Part shown: piece by piece, positions 35,965 through 49,554 of the stretch | Layout of the letters: the number at the start of each line of letters is the position of its first letter | Numbering within the stretch: the first letter of the stretch is position 1 | Assembly (NCBI RefSeq): GCF_010389155.1 | Contig: NC_057768.1 | Span: forward strand, 26,979,966-27,043,965 | DNA: 64,000 bases | Direction of reading: 5' to 3' | Source: Erigeron canadensis | Taxonomy: Eukaryota > Streptophyta > Magnoliopsida > Asterales > Asteraceae | Notes under the pieces: generated by a model | The model's database searches: none | The model's input: only the letters and a program-made list of their open reading frames with translations | Told to the model about the DNA's origin: nothing | Program-made: the position numbers and the translations under genes

Positions 35965-37359
35965 CACATAAACCAACTCATTTAGTTGGTTGGATTGATT
36001 ACTAGTTTACTTTAAAGTAAATCACGGTTAATTTATTAAGTCTCAAGTTCGAATCTTAGTAAAGTAAGTTCTTTTTTTCTTTATACTTTCTATGGGGATC
36101 TACTCGTCAAGTGAGCTCTTTAGTGCGGACCTGCTTAAAAAACATATGTTAAACTTTTTGATATATGCGAGTAATTCACACATTTCATTAAAAAAAAAAA
36201 TTCATATGATTATTGCTCAAAAGTTTTGGAATTGAATAAATAAATGTTTAGAAAAGTATTTAATATGTACCCTACTTGGTAAAAGTTTTTTAGAAAACGG
36301 TCGTCATTAAATGTTTTAAAAATATTTAATATATAAACATGTTGTGTATGTCCTGTTTTGTCAGAATATTTGTGTTTCATACTATCTGGTTGTTTTAACA
36401 ACAAGAGTCGTAATCAAATGCTAATCAACACATGTTATGTTTGGTTCACGATGTTAGAGTTACGTACCACATACATATTCTATCTTTTTTTTTGTAGAAT
36501 TTATGAATTATAGCTCATGTAAGATAAGATCATACATATTTGGGGAAGACAACATTAATTGGCTATCGATTTTGCTAACAAAATGAGACTCTTTTTCAAT
36601 TTCTTAAAAATCTTCATTAATCAAATACAAAGTCCCTTTGGGGTTAGGAGATCCAAATTTAATGAGAATAACAAAAAAAATATATTATTATGGTTATTAT
36701 TACTTGATCTTTTTCCAAATAAATTTTTAAATGAAGTTGTCATTGACTTTGTATTGACATGATTTTCATATGGGAGCCTATATTAGTATCAATTTTCTTT
36801 AATGTACCACGCAGTATAATTCTTACAATGGATAGCACATATAATTAAGTATACAATGTATAATAATAATAGATTGGTAAAAAGATATGATACTATTATC
36901 AATTTCACATGATATCATGTAACACATTCTTGTAAGGATATAAATATTATAATTTACAAAGGAAGTTTGCAACTAACCCATATTGGACATTATTATTCTT
37001 CTTTATCAAAACATAAGCTTGTGAGCGGTAGATGGCGATGTGGCACCCTACTATTCCACCATGTCGCATTCTGTACCATCATTCAGATTTCGTCATCTCA
37101 TAATCCGTTTAAGTTCTTTTGTTTTGTTTTGCTTTGTTTTTATTTTTGGTTTTTCACATAGTATTTTGTTTCCTCTTTCATTCCTACTATATTGAAAAGT
37201 TCCTATTCATCATCACTGCGAAATGGTAATGAAGGATTCAACAAAAACCTGATATTTAAAAGATAAGCCTTTAATCGTCCTTGTCAATTTCATTTTTCTT
37301 GTGAATGACAACTTTAATAAATTAATTTTATCTCACTAGATCTTCACACTAGTCTAATG
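35965..37359. other. Gene-free AT-rich sequence
   Basis: Short frames only; none resembles a known family. No transposon ends recognised. Confidence 0.3.
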
Positions 37360-37640
37360 CTATATCGTGGAAAGTGTTGATATCACCTCTAAATAAGTGC
37401 AAAATCTTTTATTTGCTTTTACACTATACTCCAACCAATTGCTATATTTATCAAACAAAGTCGAGATAAAACGCCTTACCCTCTTCCCTATGTTTGTTTG
37501 TGGAAAGGTATGGCTACGTGGTTGACACGTTTCTCGAATCCAATATCGTCTCCTTATCTTGTCTCTTTGGTTAAGATTATATTTTAACATTCTTGGTCTC
37601 TCGGAGGGATCCCAAGGAAGATTATTCATAGGGATTAGTA
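37360..37640 (-). pseudogene. hAT-associated TTF-type zinc-finger protein fragment
   Basis: An 89-codon minus-strand frame reads LPWDPSERPRM, DKIRRRYWIRETCQPRSHTF, then TNIGKRVRRF and YSNWLEYSVKANKRFCTYLE. This is the pattern of the TTF-type zinc-finger domain ahead of hAT transposases / ZMYM1-like (DUF4371) plant proteins: CQP-x-H-x-FP, a G-K-x-RRF segment, then NWLEYS and FC. It is a single domain without the downstream dimerisation region, and codes for no complete transposase. Confidence 0.6.
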
Positions 37641-38467
37641 TTTTGGAATGTAAACAACTTTACACGAATTGTTATAGTCATAGTGTCTATGGAACTTCAA
37701 TCTCGTGCATTGTATGTAATAAACTTTCAAATCATGTGCATTGTATTCTGAGTATATGTGACAACCATATAAGCTGCAACTTGTAAATTTTTGATTGGTC
37801 GAATAAATACAATGCACAAAGATTTGAAGTTTATTATATACAATGCACACACGAGATTGAAGTTCGATACACATTATGACAATTCGTATAAAATTGTTTA
37901 CATTATGAGGTACTAATCTCTTATTCATATCATCTATCGTATAAGGAGTTGAAAAAGTTGATGGAGGTCATTCTATATTAGGGTTATTTCTTCTTGAGGA
38001 TTCTTCATCGACATTACCAAAAGGCGATATAAGATATTTTTCCATGTATCTAGCTAATAAAAAAATTCTCTATGTATTATACAAATAAACAAACTCTTGT
38101 TATTATTCTATTAGTTAATATGAAACAAATGAACAATTTAGATACTAAAAATAGAGCCCTTAATAAATTTTACAATTTTAATAATCTATTCCTAGTTTGC
38201 TACTAACTAATAGAAATAAATCAACAATTTACTTTTAGATTTACAAAATTATGAATTAGAATTTCCTATACCCTTAAACTTATTTAGAAAATCAGAAGCA
38301 AAATTAAGTACATGAGTGCATGAATAAAGGATGGATAAGAGTGAAGAGATTATGGAAGTATATTTTTGTTAGTTTTACTATTGATTCTCTTTTTATTTTT
38401 ACTTTCTTATGCGCACCGTACCACACGTCACATGTTTGTTGTATGGATTATTATTTAAGTTAGTTAG

Positions 38468-38650
38468 GTGGTGTTTGTTTGGGACTTAATAAATTAAGTC
38501 ATGACTTAATAAAAATACTTAATCCATTAAATCATCAAAAGTGTTTGTTTTCTTGACTTAATAAAAACAAAAAACAAATGTATTGACTTAATCCATACAA
38601 ACATTATTTATTCATTCAGTCACTTAATGGTTAAAAAAACAAACAAACCC
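38468..38650. mobile_element. hAT-type MITE
   Basis: Inverted ends GTGGTGTTTGTTTGG and AACAAACAAACCC. Flanks ttagttag (38460-38467) and ttagttgg (38651-38658) match at 7 of 8 positions. The interior repeats 'gacttaataaa' in both orientations. Confidence 0.65.
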
Positions 38651-41424
38651 TTAGTTGGCCTCGGGGCATTCCAATTTTGGGCCAAGGACACTCTTAGAGA
38701 ATTTGGGCTATCACAAAAGATTTAACATCAGCAATTGAAATATATTTGGGCTATATAGGGGCATCAACCCCCTCCCCCAAACAACATTGCATTTGCCCCT
38801 ATATATTTGTATACAGGGCGAATTGTCTCCAACTTGAACACTTTTGTTATTGTGGGGCTTTAACAAAAACAAAGTTCTATTTAGTGGAATACAAACGGCT
38901 AAAATCACTTTATTGGGTTTGTGACTTGTTTTTGCTGACGTAACCTCTAATTAGCCGGTTATATCTTTCATATTTACGTATCACCTGCCACTTTGGAGCC
39001 ATGTGTATATTTTAGTTATTATACAATTTCCATACAAAATACATATGTGAATAGTTAGTCTAATCTAACCCCAACTACCACCACCATTTCCCAAAATCAA
39101 AATTTACACCACACAAACCGATAGTATTTCTCATTTTCTAATCAAATCATCGTTTTTCTAACCCATCAGTGTTGAAGTTGTTTTTGCACATTGATGGTGA
39201 GCCCGTCAATTAAAAGAATAATTGGAGTTGATTTTGAGGTTTTCTCTGATCAAATCATCTCATATCTCATTGCACTGTAAACCATATACATAGATACACA
39301 CACACACATATACATATTTCTATTCATATACGTATTCATATGTAAAAGTCGTCGCCGGAAATGAAGCTCATCGGAATCTCCCACACGATCATTTCTGGCG
39401 GTAATTGTTGTGGCGGTTGCAGTTATTGTTTCGTCTTTTCACCAAGTGCCACAACATAGCACCACCACTACCGGCGATCGCCGGAATCGAGTTGGGATTG
39501 TGGTGGTGTGATTAGGGTTTTCTTTATATTTGGATTGTAAATGTTGTAGCAGTGGATAAATATATACATTATTATAGATAAAAGATAAGATATAGATTTG
39601 AATCTATGTATGGATCGATGATGATGATTATGATGAGGGTACTAATTATATAAAAGTTTTATTTCTTTTTGCTAATTTATCCTTCAAAATAAAAACTCAA
39701 AAATGCAGCCTTAATTATATGGTATTAAACCTTAATACTCGTATAAAACTTAGTATAATCCTAATTTGGGGGGCCTTAATAGTTTAGGCTTGTATCTGAC
39801 CCAATAACACTATGAGGCCGGCTCTGAATGAACCATTTATAAACAATTCTAAACAAATATACTTGAACATAAAATATCCGTTTATTTAGTTAAACAATTT
39901 TACTTCAACATAAATCTTTGTCACCATAAAATTAAAAACTCTAGATTGTTACATTGTGTATACGTTTCTAATAAATATGAAGGACCTCATGTAGTTAGAG
40001 AATGTTTATCATATTATGCAATACTAATGGTTTTTCACTTTGATAGTCGAACAAAAATTGCGAGCTTAAACTTTATAAACTAGGATGTTCTACCTGCTCG
40101 ATGGGCAGTTTTGATTTCTGCAAGCGTCTGCATTTATGAGCAAAGTAAAAAAAATTAACAAACTTTTTGATTTCTGCAAGCATCTGCATTTATGAACAAA
40201 GTAAAAAAAATAACAAACTTTTTCAAGATAGATGTAGTATTCATTTGACTAAAAAAGACCATCTTTATAAAAACTAAACATAAGGTATAAAACATTAGAA
40301 AATCCGTTTTTCTTTTTCAGATCAATATTACAAAAACTATCATATTTATGTTTACCACAAAATATCATGAAGGAGAATAATTGAAAAAAATTTCTTAAAA
40401 CATGGAAAAAAAAATGCAAGAAAATGAATTAAAAGGAAAACCGGATGGGATATATGTAAACCAAAATTTTCCGAAAAGAAAAATATAGTTAATTTATTTT
40501 ATCAAAGTGTAAAAAAATCCAAAAACATCATAGAAACAAAGAACCCGGAAAAACCATAACCCGGCGGAAATTATATTCAAAAATATAAAAAAAAATCTAA
40601 AAGATATACGAGATAAAGTTTTTAAAAAACAAAAATGGTATAATAGTTCTAAAAAACAAAGAAGTTATAAACTATGTTAAAAAGAAAAAAATGTAATACA
40701 AAGAAAAAAAATAGATTACAAAGTTATAAAAAATGTAAAATTTCTATATAAGAAAACAAGTTATTAAAAATTCAATACATATAACAAATGTTGCAAAAGT
40801 TATAAAAATCCAAAAAGATAAATTATTTATAAAAACCCAAAAAATAACTTTTTCTTTTAAAGACAAACAAAAAGTTTTTAAAAATTATTTAAATACAAAT
40901 ATTTAAGTCCAAATAATTATTTAGAAATAAAACTATATTTAATTATAACCAAATATAAAATTTCAAGGTCATAAATGTAAATTTTAGAAGGGGCAAAGTG
41001 AAATTTTGAAAATAAAAAATGAAACAAAATTTTTTTGCTAAAGGGTTTAAAGTAAGATTGGAACTAGGACCTCACCTATAATAGATAAGGTATTCTTTCC
41101 CTCCAGCAACTTCAAAACTTCATTTAAATTTATCAAATCTTTTATTTATATTAAAAATGAATGTAAAAACCAAATAGGTATTATTCACATCCTATTATCT
41201 TATTAAAGAAAGTAATATCCTCGTATATGTCACGTACCGCAAACATATCTTAGGTTTCAAAAGTCGGTCTAACAATACAACACAAGCAAACTTAAGGGGC
41301 TAATTTTGGAAAAACTCAAAAACACAATATCCCTTCAATCACTTCCCTATTTATGAATCAATTCGCATAAACCAACACATGAACAAACCCTAGAAAAACA
41401 AAATCGAAAAAAAAACAAAAAAAA
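38651..41424. other. SC35 upstream region with a 56-bp direct duplication
   Basis: No gene recognised. A direct tandem duplication of about 56 bp occurs at 40111-40166 / 40167-40222 ('gatttctgcaagcgtctgca' vs 'gatttctgcaagcatctgca'). A GC-richer patch at 39350-39500 has no clear frame. The last 150 bp before 41425 are probably SC35 promoter and leader. Confidence 0.35.
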
Positions 41425-44400
41425 ATGTCGCATTTTGGAAAAGCAGGACCTCCAGATATCACAGACACCTATTCACTTCTTGTACTTAACATCACTTTCC
41501 GTAAGTCCATTCAATTTTTATACTTTTTTAATTTTTATTTTAACTGTTATATATAAAAATCCCCCCCTAATATCTGCAAGTTTATATTTTTATATATTTT
41601 ATTGTAATTTTTTTGGTAAATTTAGGTACTACTGCTGATGATCTGTTCCCACTTTTTGATAAGTATGGGAAAGTTGTTGATGTTTTCATTCCGAGAGACC
41701 GCAGGTACGATTCTCCGTAATTCGTTCGTTTGTCTATTATCGATCGAGCCGTCTATAAATTTGTATAAATTTTGATTTGTTAATTTCAGTATGTATGCAT
41801 TTAGTTTAGTATATGAGGCGGATAAACTTGTTGTTAATATTTTCAACACATGGATTATTGAAAAGTTGGACTTAAAAGTTTCGGTAGGTCGGATTATTGA
41901 ACTAAATTTAAAAAGATTTTTGAATAAAAAGATGGGAGTTAGAAATTCGTTAGTGTCGAGAACTTGTATCAAAAGTAATAGGAAAGTAGTTCTATTTTTG
42001 AATTTTTGGAAAGTTTCGGAAGGTCCGTTTCTCGTGTAAAATGTAAAAAGTATGAAACTTTTTCAGTTTTGATGATGCTGCAGGTCTTTAACACTAAAAA
42101 TCTCTATTGTGTATGTATCAAATTTAAATTTATTGCTGTTGGTAACCTGGTATCAGTTCATTTTTTCATGATTTCCTAAAAAACAGTGCCATGTGTGTGG
42201 TTTACAATCTGTAAGAGGTCTCATTATACATACACTTTGAAACTGTGATACATTCAATAGTCTTTTTGGGACTTAATCACATAAAACTTTTAATTTGGGA
42301 CAAGATTAATACATTTTATTGTAGAGTAATTTGTTGTGAAGTTTTATGTAGCTAATGGTTGGACTTAAACTTAATATTGTAAGAGTATTTAACTTGCTGT
42401 TTAAGTTCTTTGGCAACATTACAATGATTTTTGTGTGTAGCAAAATCATCGGGTTAAGAACTTGTATTGATCACAATGTGCTAAGAATCAAGTTATAGTT
42501 TTAAAGTTTATAAAAAACTCCAGGACATTTGTAAATGGAAGTCGTTGCGAATTCTTCATGCAGCACTTCTTAGTTTTATGAAAATCTTGAAAGTCCATTT
42601 AAATGTTTAGCTAAAATGAAGTGCATCTTCTTTTGATAAGGTAATTTCATAGTTGAAAGTTTTCTCTCGTTTATTTTCCTATATTTGCTAGAACAATAAA
42701 GTTGACTATATTTGAATGTTAATTTCTATTGCTTTTTATTAAATGATAACAATATTACAAGAAGTGTGTCTTGTGGTGGAATGGAAGTACTATTGTGTAT
42801 GTACGTTTGGTTTGATTTGGATGTGTAATTTCGTTGTGATCTAAGGACTGGAGATTCTCGTGGCTTTGCCTTTGTTCGGTATAAGTATGCTGACGAGGCT
42901 CAAATGGCAGTGGAGAAGCTTGATGGTGAGTATTGTATGTTTAGCTTTTCTAATTTTGTTGCTTTATGGATTTTAGTGCACTGGTGTGTACTGCTTATGC
43001 TTTTGCCTATTATTTCAGGTAGAGTTGTTGACGGGAGAGAAATGATGGTTCAGTTTGCTAAATACGGGCCTAATGCTGAAAGAATGTGAGTCATGTTAAA
43101 ACTTCAATCGTAGCCATATAAATAGACATAAAAGCTCTTGAATGTTTGTCTCATTCTCTTGAGTTCATTCGAGGCGGCAAATGCAACACATTTTGTGAAG
43201 TATAAACATATAGTTAACCGTAAAAGATTGGTTGAAGCTAAATGTTAATTACTTACAGGCAGACTAGTAACACTGCACACAATCAGCAATTCATTTACTG
43301 TGATTATAGTTTAATATGTTTGGTTACTGTGAGATTTTTTTTCTATATATTGTTTAGTATAAAGTACATAGAAATACTAAGCTACTTTGCAGTTCATTTA
43401 TATTGTCAAAGTCATGAACTGCAAAGTGGTTTCGAAAATAAATCATATAATGTCGATTTTGGGAGTGTTTTTTCAAAGTATGCAGTCTACCTTTGCGATT
43501 TGCTTCATGTTATTTAAAGTAGCTTGCACAAAATAGGAGAAAAAAAGAGGGGGGGGGGGGGGGGACAGTACCTTAGGATCTAAGGGGTCACCCAACCCGC
43601 AAGGTTGTAAAACTTGTCTACTCGGCTGAGTAGTCGGCAAGAAGTTGCTAATAGGAGCCTTTCGCGGCGAATGAGCCGAACTCGGACTATAAAATCTGTC
43701 AACAAGTCAAAGTTGGGTCAGACTTAGGTCAAACTCGGCCAACCTTTTTTCCTAAAATGAAATTTTAATTAAAACCCTTTTAGGGTTGGGCCGTTCAATT
43801 CAGTAAACAGGAGTTTCTTTTCTAACGTGGACAAAATGATGATGAAGTGTAATTTTCCTAACTGTTATCTGCTCGAACTTTGAAGTGTTATGTTTATGTT
43901 TTTAAACAGCTAAGTTTTAACTTTAAAGTATTATGTTTATGTTTCTAAACATTTATGTTTAAGTTCGAAGTTTCTAGTGTCTAATTTTCTACCTGCTATT
44001 ATTCTTTTTACTTGTTAAAATTCCAATCTGATACTCCCTGATTAGTCCCAGAGTAGCCAAGTATTCTTAACTCGGACCCCGGCCAAGGCGTGCTTTTATG
44101 ATGCCACATCGGCCAATTATGGTATTGGTTGCTGGTTTACAAGTCTAGGTATTCCCTCCTTTGATCTAGCTTTTTGGAATGAGTTCTACACCTAGCTTAT
44201 GTCTTGTTGGAAACGTATAATAGGATAGGTTCGTACCATGAGTCAGAGTTGCCAGTTCCCCGACCTTGCCAACTTGTAGGAAAGCTTTAATACTCAATCT
44301 GTTGCTTATTTTGATTTATCATGCACGGAAACTGCTCCAGTCATATTATCATCCTTTAAGGTCCATGGGTGATTACAGACTTACAGTGTAAAGCTTTTGT

Positions 44401-46257
44401 GTAAGATGTATGCATATGTTATGTATTTGATTGACTTGTCCTTTTAGAATTTGTTGAACCTTTAGGTGCTTCCATTGATCAAGATTAAGCTATGGAAATG
44501 ACTCTCTATTGTATTTTTGTTCTTCTGCTTTCAGTCATAAGGGAAGGATACTTGAACCGGTAGAAAAGTTGAAGGGGAGTTCAAGAAGCCGAAGTCCCAG
44601 ATCTAGGTAAGGCTGCTTTTGTGCAAACTTTCAGCTGTCTATACTCTATAGATGTCCTAAACTTTATTATATGCCACTCTGACTTATATAGCACTATCTG
44701 ATTGAAGCTCTTCGGATTTTTGCATAATTATAAGAGTCTCTACAGCTCATATTTGTCTTTTAATGAAGTGATCAATAAGTCGGTAAATTGTATGTAATGC
44801 CATGTTCAATCAGTCAGATTTTCCCATACATATGTCAGCTCTTAATAGAAATAATAATATGCTATGTAATTGTATAATCAACCAGTCTGATACTCTAATT
44901 GATAGCAGGTGCATGTGGTATAGACTTTTATACTCCATATGCAATCCAAAAAGGAGACATTGAACTTATGTTGTAATTTGTACTATTTTTTTTTTTTTTT
45001 TGCTTTTGCTTGAATTACTCCCTAAAATCTTCACATGTAATATTTTTGTGTAACCTTCCAACTACCATTCTGCAAATGTAGTTCCAGGTATAGAGATGAT
45101 TACAGGGATAGGGGTTATAGGAGAAGTCGCAGCAGAAGCAGGGATCGCTATGATCGTGAAAGGCATCGTGGAAGGGACAGGGGGCGCAATAGAAGTCGGA
45201 GTCGTAGTAGAAGTCCTGACCATCATAGGAGATACAGGAAAGACAGATATGATGATGAGAGGAGTCGAAGTAGGTCTCCTAAAAGGTATGAAAATCCTCT
45301 TTCACCATATATCTTTACCTAAATATGATAACACTTGGTATATGGGTGAAAAAATGATTAAAAATCTAGTTAGAGACAACGCTAAGTTGAAAGGTTGTAA
45401 CCGAATATTTTAGAAAATTGGATGACTAGTAATGCCTGGTATGATTCTCATGTTTGCAACAATTTGAACATTGAATTTTAAAACTTGTCTATCATTTCCC
45501 AACTGAACTAGATTGCCGGGTGAGTTGGAGTTGCATACTCGGATATGTCCGAGTTTGACTATGAACTTCTGTTTGAACTTTTTTACGCTCTTTATCCCCC
45601 TTTTCGTATGTTTCTTTTTCTTGTTTCCATTCTCTGTTAAAAGTTTATTTTGTATTACCAAGTTGATGGTTTTTGCAATTTGCGTGTGGTTTGTATAGAA
45701 GCGCTTCTCCTGCTCGTCGTAGTGTCAGTCCTCAGAAGAGCCCATCTCCAAAAAGAACAGGTTCTAGGAGTACAAGCCCGGTAGGACACGATAAAGAACG
45801 GTCAACTACACCAAGAAGCGTTTCACCCCGTGGTAGAGCTGATTCCGGAAGCCCTTTGAAGCGTTCTGATTCTGAGGTGAGTTAGTTTTGTAAATAGTAC
45901 AAGTGTGATTGATTTTTGGCAGATATGGCAATTTCAATCATTTATGTAAACAGGCTGGGTTAATTTGCTCTAACGGGCCAGTGGGTAAAGTTATAATAAT
46001 TTGCTGAAAGGGTTGAAGTCACCCCCAAAATGTATGCGAGAACCCTCTTAAATTGTTCTATTTCTAAAAATAAATTAACGTTGTATTTATAACATTAATT
46101 ATTTGTTTTCTAAAGAAAAGGCAATGCAAAAAGGTTTTTGGGTTGACTCAATGTGATCTGGCCTGTTTAGACTGTTACCCAACACATGCCTTTCATTTAT
46201 AATTTATAATTTTATGCTTTGTTTAAATTAATGATTACTTTCATTATACAGGAATGA
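41425..46257 (+). CDS. SC35: SC35-type SR splicing factor, 8 exons
   Basis: Exons: 41425-41500, 41626-41704, 42846-42925, 43019-43085, 44535-44606, 45082-45285, 45699-45876, 46252-46257. Phases join into 762 nt (253 aa). Residues 16-95 form one RRM, with RNP2 LLVLNI (18-23) and RNP1 RGFAFVRY (57-64). These are followed by MVQFAKYGPNAERI, the signature of plant SC35. From about residue 112 the protein is an RS domain rich in SR/RS dipeptides, then SP-rich text (SPSPKRTGSRSTSP). SC35 proteins act in the nucleus in 5'/3' splice-site recognition and alternative splicing. The last two codons come from a tiny exon after a good GTGAGT donor; retention of that intron gives an equally short alternative end (VS-stop). 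The open frame at 45096-45413 is the same exon in another frame. Confidence 0.93.
43545..43564 (+). repeat. Poly-G run in SC35 intron 4
   Basis: About 16 consecutive G's, unusual in this AT-rich window, within the 1.45-kb intron. It lies just after an A-rich stretch and may mark the edge of an inserted repeat ('taaggggtcacccaacccgc' follows). Confidence 0.7.
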
Positions 46258-47673
46258 ATGATGAACTAAGGTTTTAAAGGTTGATGATGCTGGGTTTATG
46301 ATCATTTTAGATGAACTGTTGAACATGCTTCGTGCTGCATATTGTTAAGGTTAACTTATTTTAAACCTATTTTGCACTTTGGGTTATCTTGCTTTTGTTT
46401 ATGCAGTCAACTGTTTTGAGGTCTGAAGTATTCCCTAGCATGTCTTATGGATATTAATATGGGATTTGAATTTTCTCTTATGTTGGATTATGTGATGCCC
46501 TGATGGTTGTATCTGAAAGTGTTGATGTTGCTGTTGGCGAGATTGTGTAATAATGGTTGATGCTGTTTATGAAGCTGTTGACTGTGGGGTTGGTGTCTTT
46601 TGTTACTTGTTGCAAACCATGTTGCAGTCATCCCATTAATGTGAGTGGTAAGAGAAACACATTTAATTGCTGAATTGGGCCTTAAAATTTTGTAACGTGA
46701 TAGTTGAAATCAACATTAACTAATGGTAACCACGTAAAAGTAGACAACTTATTAATTAGCTGATGTTACAGTAATTGGTGATGTTGCTGTAGCTGCAATT
46801 TGATAGCCGAATCGTCATAGATAGGTTGTTGCTGATTGCTATCAAATCTGATTGATCAGTAGCTGAGTTGCAGCCGTACCAGTGGTCATTCTATTATTTT
46901 TACAGGGGTCAATTATCTAAGCTTGTATAGTTTGAAGGTAAATGTTTGACAATTTGAGATTTTGATTGTTGTTTTCTTAATTTACAAGCTTTTATCAATT
47001 GAATGATCTCTGCTTCTTGCTCTGATTCCGGGTGCTATTTTAGAGGTGGTTTCATCTTAAATGGCTCAATTTGGATTACGTTCTTCCCAAACGGAAATTT
47101 GGTGATGGATCTAATGGTTTAAGAGTCTTCTAAAGTCTATTTAAACGAAAATGTAATCCTAAGTTGGTGATGGACCATGTTTGTTCTCACGTCGGTCCAC
47201 CCTGATGTGGCTTGTTTCAATCCGAGTTCAACAATTACCCGTTTTTATGCCAAACTTACAAGTGAAATTAATAATAATAATATATGATGAACACTAATAC
47301 AATTGCATGTATTATGTTTTAGCTAAGTTCTCCATATTTTTTATGCATTCTAGGATATGTTAGCTTTTGTATTCTTGGTGTAGCAAAAGGGCTACAGATT
47401 TATACAATTAATATATCAAATGTGCGATTGGAACGGCGAATGTGTTTTCGAACGTGGTTTACATGACAGTAAGAATGTGAAATGCCTGACCCACAAAATT
47501 ACACAAACAAATGTGGCACATAAAGTGGAACATTAATAGTTTCATCTTTCTCTAACAATAAGATCAATGTTCAATAACAGCTAACCCAACCTGGACACCA
47601 TTGTGCCTATCTTTTAACTCTCAGCCACAATCAACTCTACAATTAAAATGTTGTTAGACAGCATGTTAAGATT
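46258..47673. other. SC35 3' UTR and intergenic sequence
   Basis: Begins with the presumed SC35 3' untranslated region. No second gene is recognised before the broken RBR copy. Confidence 0.35.
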
Positions 47674-47889
47674 TAGGACATGCCATATTCGTGCACTCTT
47701 GTTTTCCGCACCTGGTTCGACATCTGCAATAGTATAAATGAGTTTGAATTATATTGCAAATTCTGTGAGTATATATATATACTGGAAATTTAGAATTATC
47801 ATCATGATATAATTATACTATTTACAATCCGTCATCTGTGTATTAATTACCCCACACAAATTTTAAGACTCGAAATGATTTATAATGAA

Positions 47890-48197
47890 CTAGTCATACA
47901 CCCGCACAATGCTGCGGCGCGGGGTGGTGGTGGTGTCGACGATGACGACATATGGTGGCGGTGACGGGCGGTGAGGGTGGCAATGATGATGAATGTAAAG
48001 GTAATTCATGTTAACAAAGGTACGTAGTTATTTTAAGAATTGAGAGATTTATGTTGTAATTATTTCATTAGGGGTATTATAGGTATATTAGGTGGGGATG
48101 TTTAAGTTAATTAATAAATGAGAGTAATACTTTAGGTAGTTCGATTCTTTATTTCAGATTTTTAGGAGTGAGTTTCTAAGGTATTATAGATTATAGA
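47890..48197 (-). mobile_element. Short Helitron, minus orientation, within RBR copy A
   Basis: On minus it starts TCTATAATCTATAATACC and ends 'gcagcattgtgcgggtgtatgactag' before t. Same family as 20068-20346. Confidence 0.6.
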
Positions 48198-48762
48198 TAT
48201 AATCGAAGTTCGAACTATATATTCAAAGATCTTACTCTATAATTAAGAGTACTTTTTTTTTAATCAATTACTTAAATGAAGCTGAATTAGACTATTCACA
48301 TCTAACAAAATTTAATATTAATTACATAAAAGTCCTTAAAATGTACATTTACACCATTTTTCTAATTATTTCATAATCCCCATCTAATTAAAACTTCACA
48401 ATTATAACTTTTTATTTCGTATTATCACAATTTTTGATATTATATCTATTTATTTTTCTTTTAAAAAATAAACAAGTAAATAAATGATAAATTAATTAGT
48501 TATGTTTACGAAATATTACTTTCAAGGATTGATCATATATAAAATATTTTCTACCATGTAGGTATCAAGTAGAGGCATTTTACCAGCATCATAACTCTTA
48601 CGAGGTAGAATGATAGGGATCCAATATTGTCGTTTCGGGGATAACATGCCCTCCTTTACCCGCTTTTATATTTCTTTTAATTTCAAATCACAACTAACCA
48701 ACTAACAACCAACTAACAGTCGTTATAAATCTTAGTTTACTATATTTTAAGTTTTAAATATG

Positions 48763-48803
48763 GTTTAAAGATGTCCCGTGTAGTAACACGCGACATAATC
48801 TAG
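48763..48803 (+). mobile_element. Helitron 3' end
   Basis: Hairpin CGTGTagtaACACG, then 'cgacataatctag' before t. The 5' end was not located. Confidence 0.4.
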
Positions 48804-49554
48804 TATTAAACCTAGCGTAAACCCAGCTTCGTCATATATAGATCAATAAATCATTGAATAGAGATTTATTTTTTTTAAATCTGCTAATTAATTATTGGAT
48901 TGATGTCTAATAAAGTCTCAAATTTTGTGTGAACGTGATAATGGAAGAATTGAAGGAGGTCGAACAAACAAATTAACCTGCGTCTAACTAGGTTGCAACC
49001 ACCGTAGAGTTCAACACAATGCCTACACACTGGACACGTGTCTTATATAATTTAACATTGATGATATTACTAGTCTTATATAATTTAAAATTCATAATAA
49101 TCATTATATTAATATTTTAGTATTTATATTGGTATTTATAATTAAAGTCCTAATTTACACTTTTTGTTTAAGGTGGTCGATGGTTATCCAATTGTGGTAC
49201 CGGGGATAGGGTTCCCCCCATTACCCTTTTTTTATGTGTCATTTTTTTAGAATGTAAACATTCACTCATTTGATGAAAAAATTATATACTTGTGATATTT
49301 TTATGAAATATCTATAATAAATAATAAAAGAGAAATTCTTAATTCACAGTTGGAGTAGTTTGAACCCTTTGATAAATTAAATTTTAATTAGATTCATTAG
49401 ATCAAAATGATGATATCATATACCCTTTTTTAAACTTTTTTAAATTAAATTTGAATTTAATAATATCAAGTATGGTCATTAATTATGAAAAGTAACTCCT
49501 ACAGTTTATAATTATGAAAGTAATTACTTTAATGATATAATAATAGAAAATAAC

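Larger units (their letters stand above)
47674..49045 (-). pseudogene. RBR E3 ligase copy A, fragmentary
   Basis: Two pieces survive. At 49045-48977 a frame reads CPVCRHCVELYGGCNLVRRR, matching the RING2 start of copy B (CPGCRQCVERINGCNQVRCR), and runs into the same splice-donor context. At about 47729-47674 a degenerate counterpart of exon 2 follows 'tattgcag' but has lost about 11 bp covering GTTFCY. The intron sequence beside it ('gaattatattgcaa', 'aatttagaattatcatc') also matches copy B. The rest of the gene is missing, and Helitrons occupy part of the gap. Confidence 0.6.

Noticed and set aside
41622..42039. Frames over SC35 intron 2
   Set aside because: Intronic; they lie across the exon 2/intron boundary and do not match any family.
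45096..45413. 105-aa Gly/Ile/Val-rich open frame
   Set aside because: Shadow of the RS-domain exon 45082-45285 of SC35 read in another frame, then intron.
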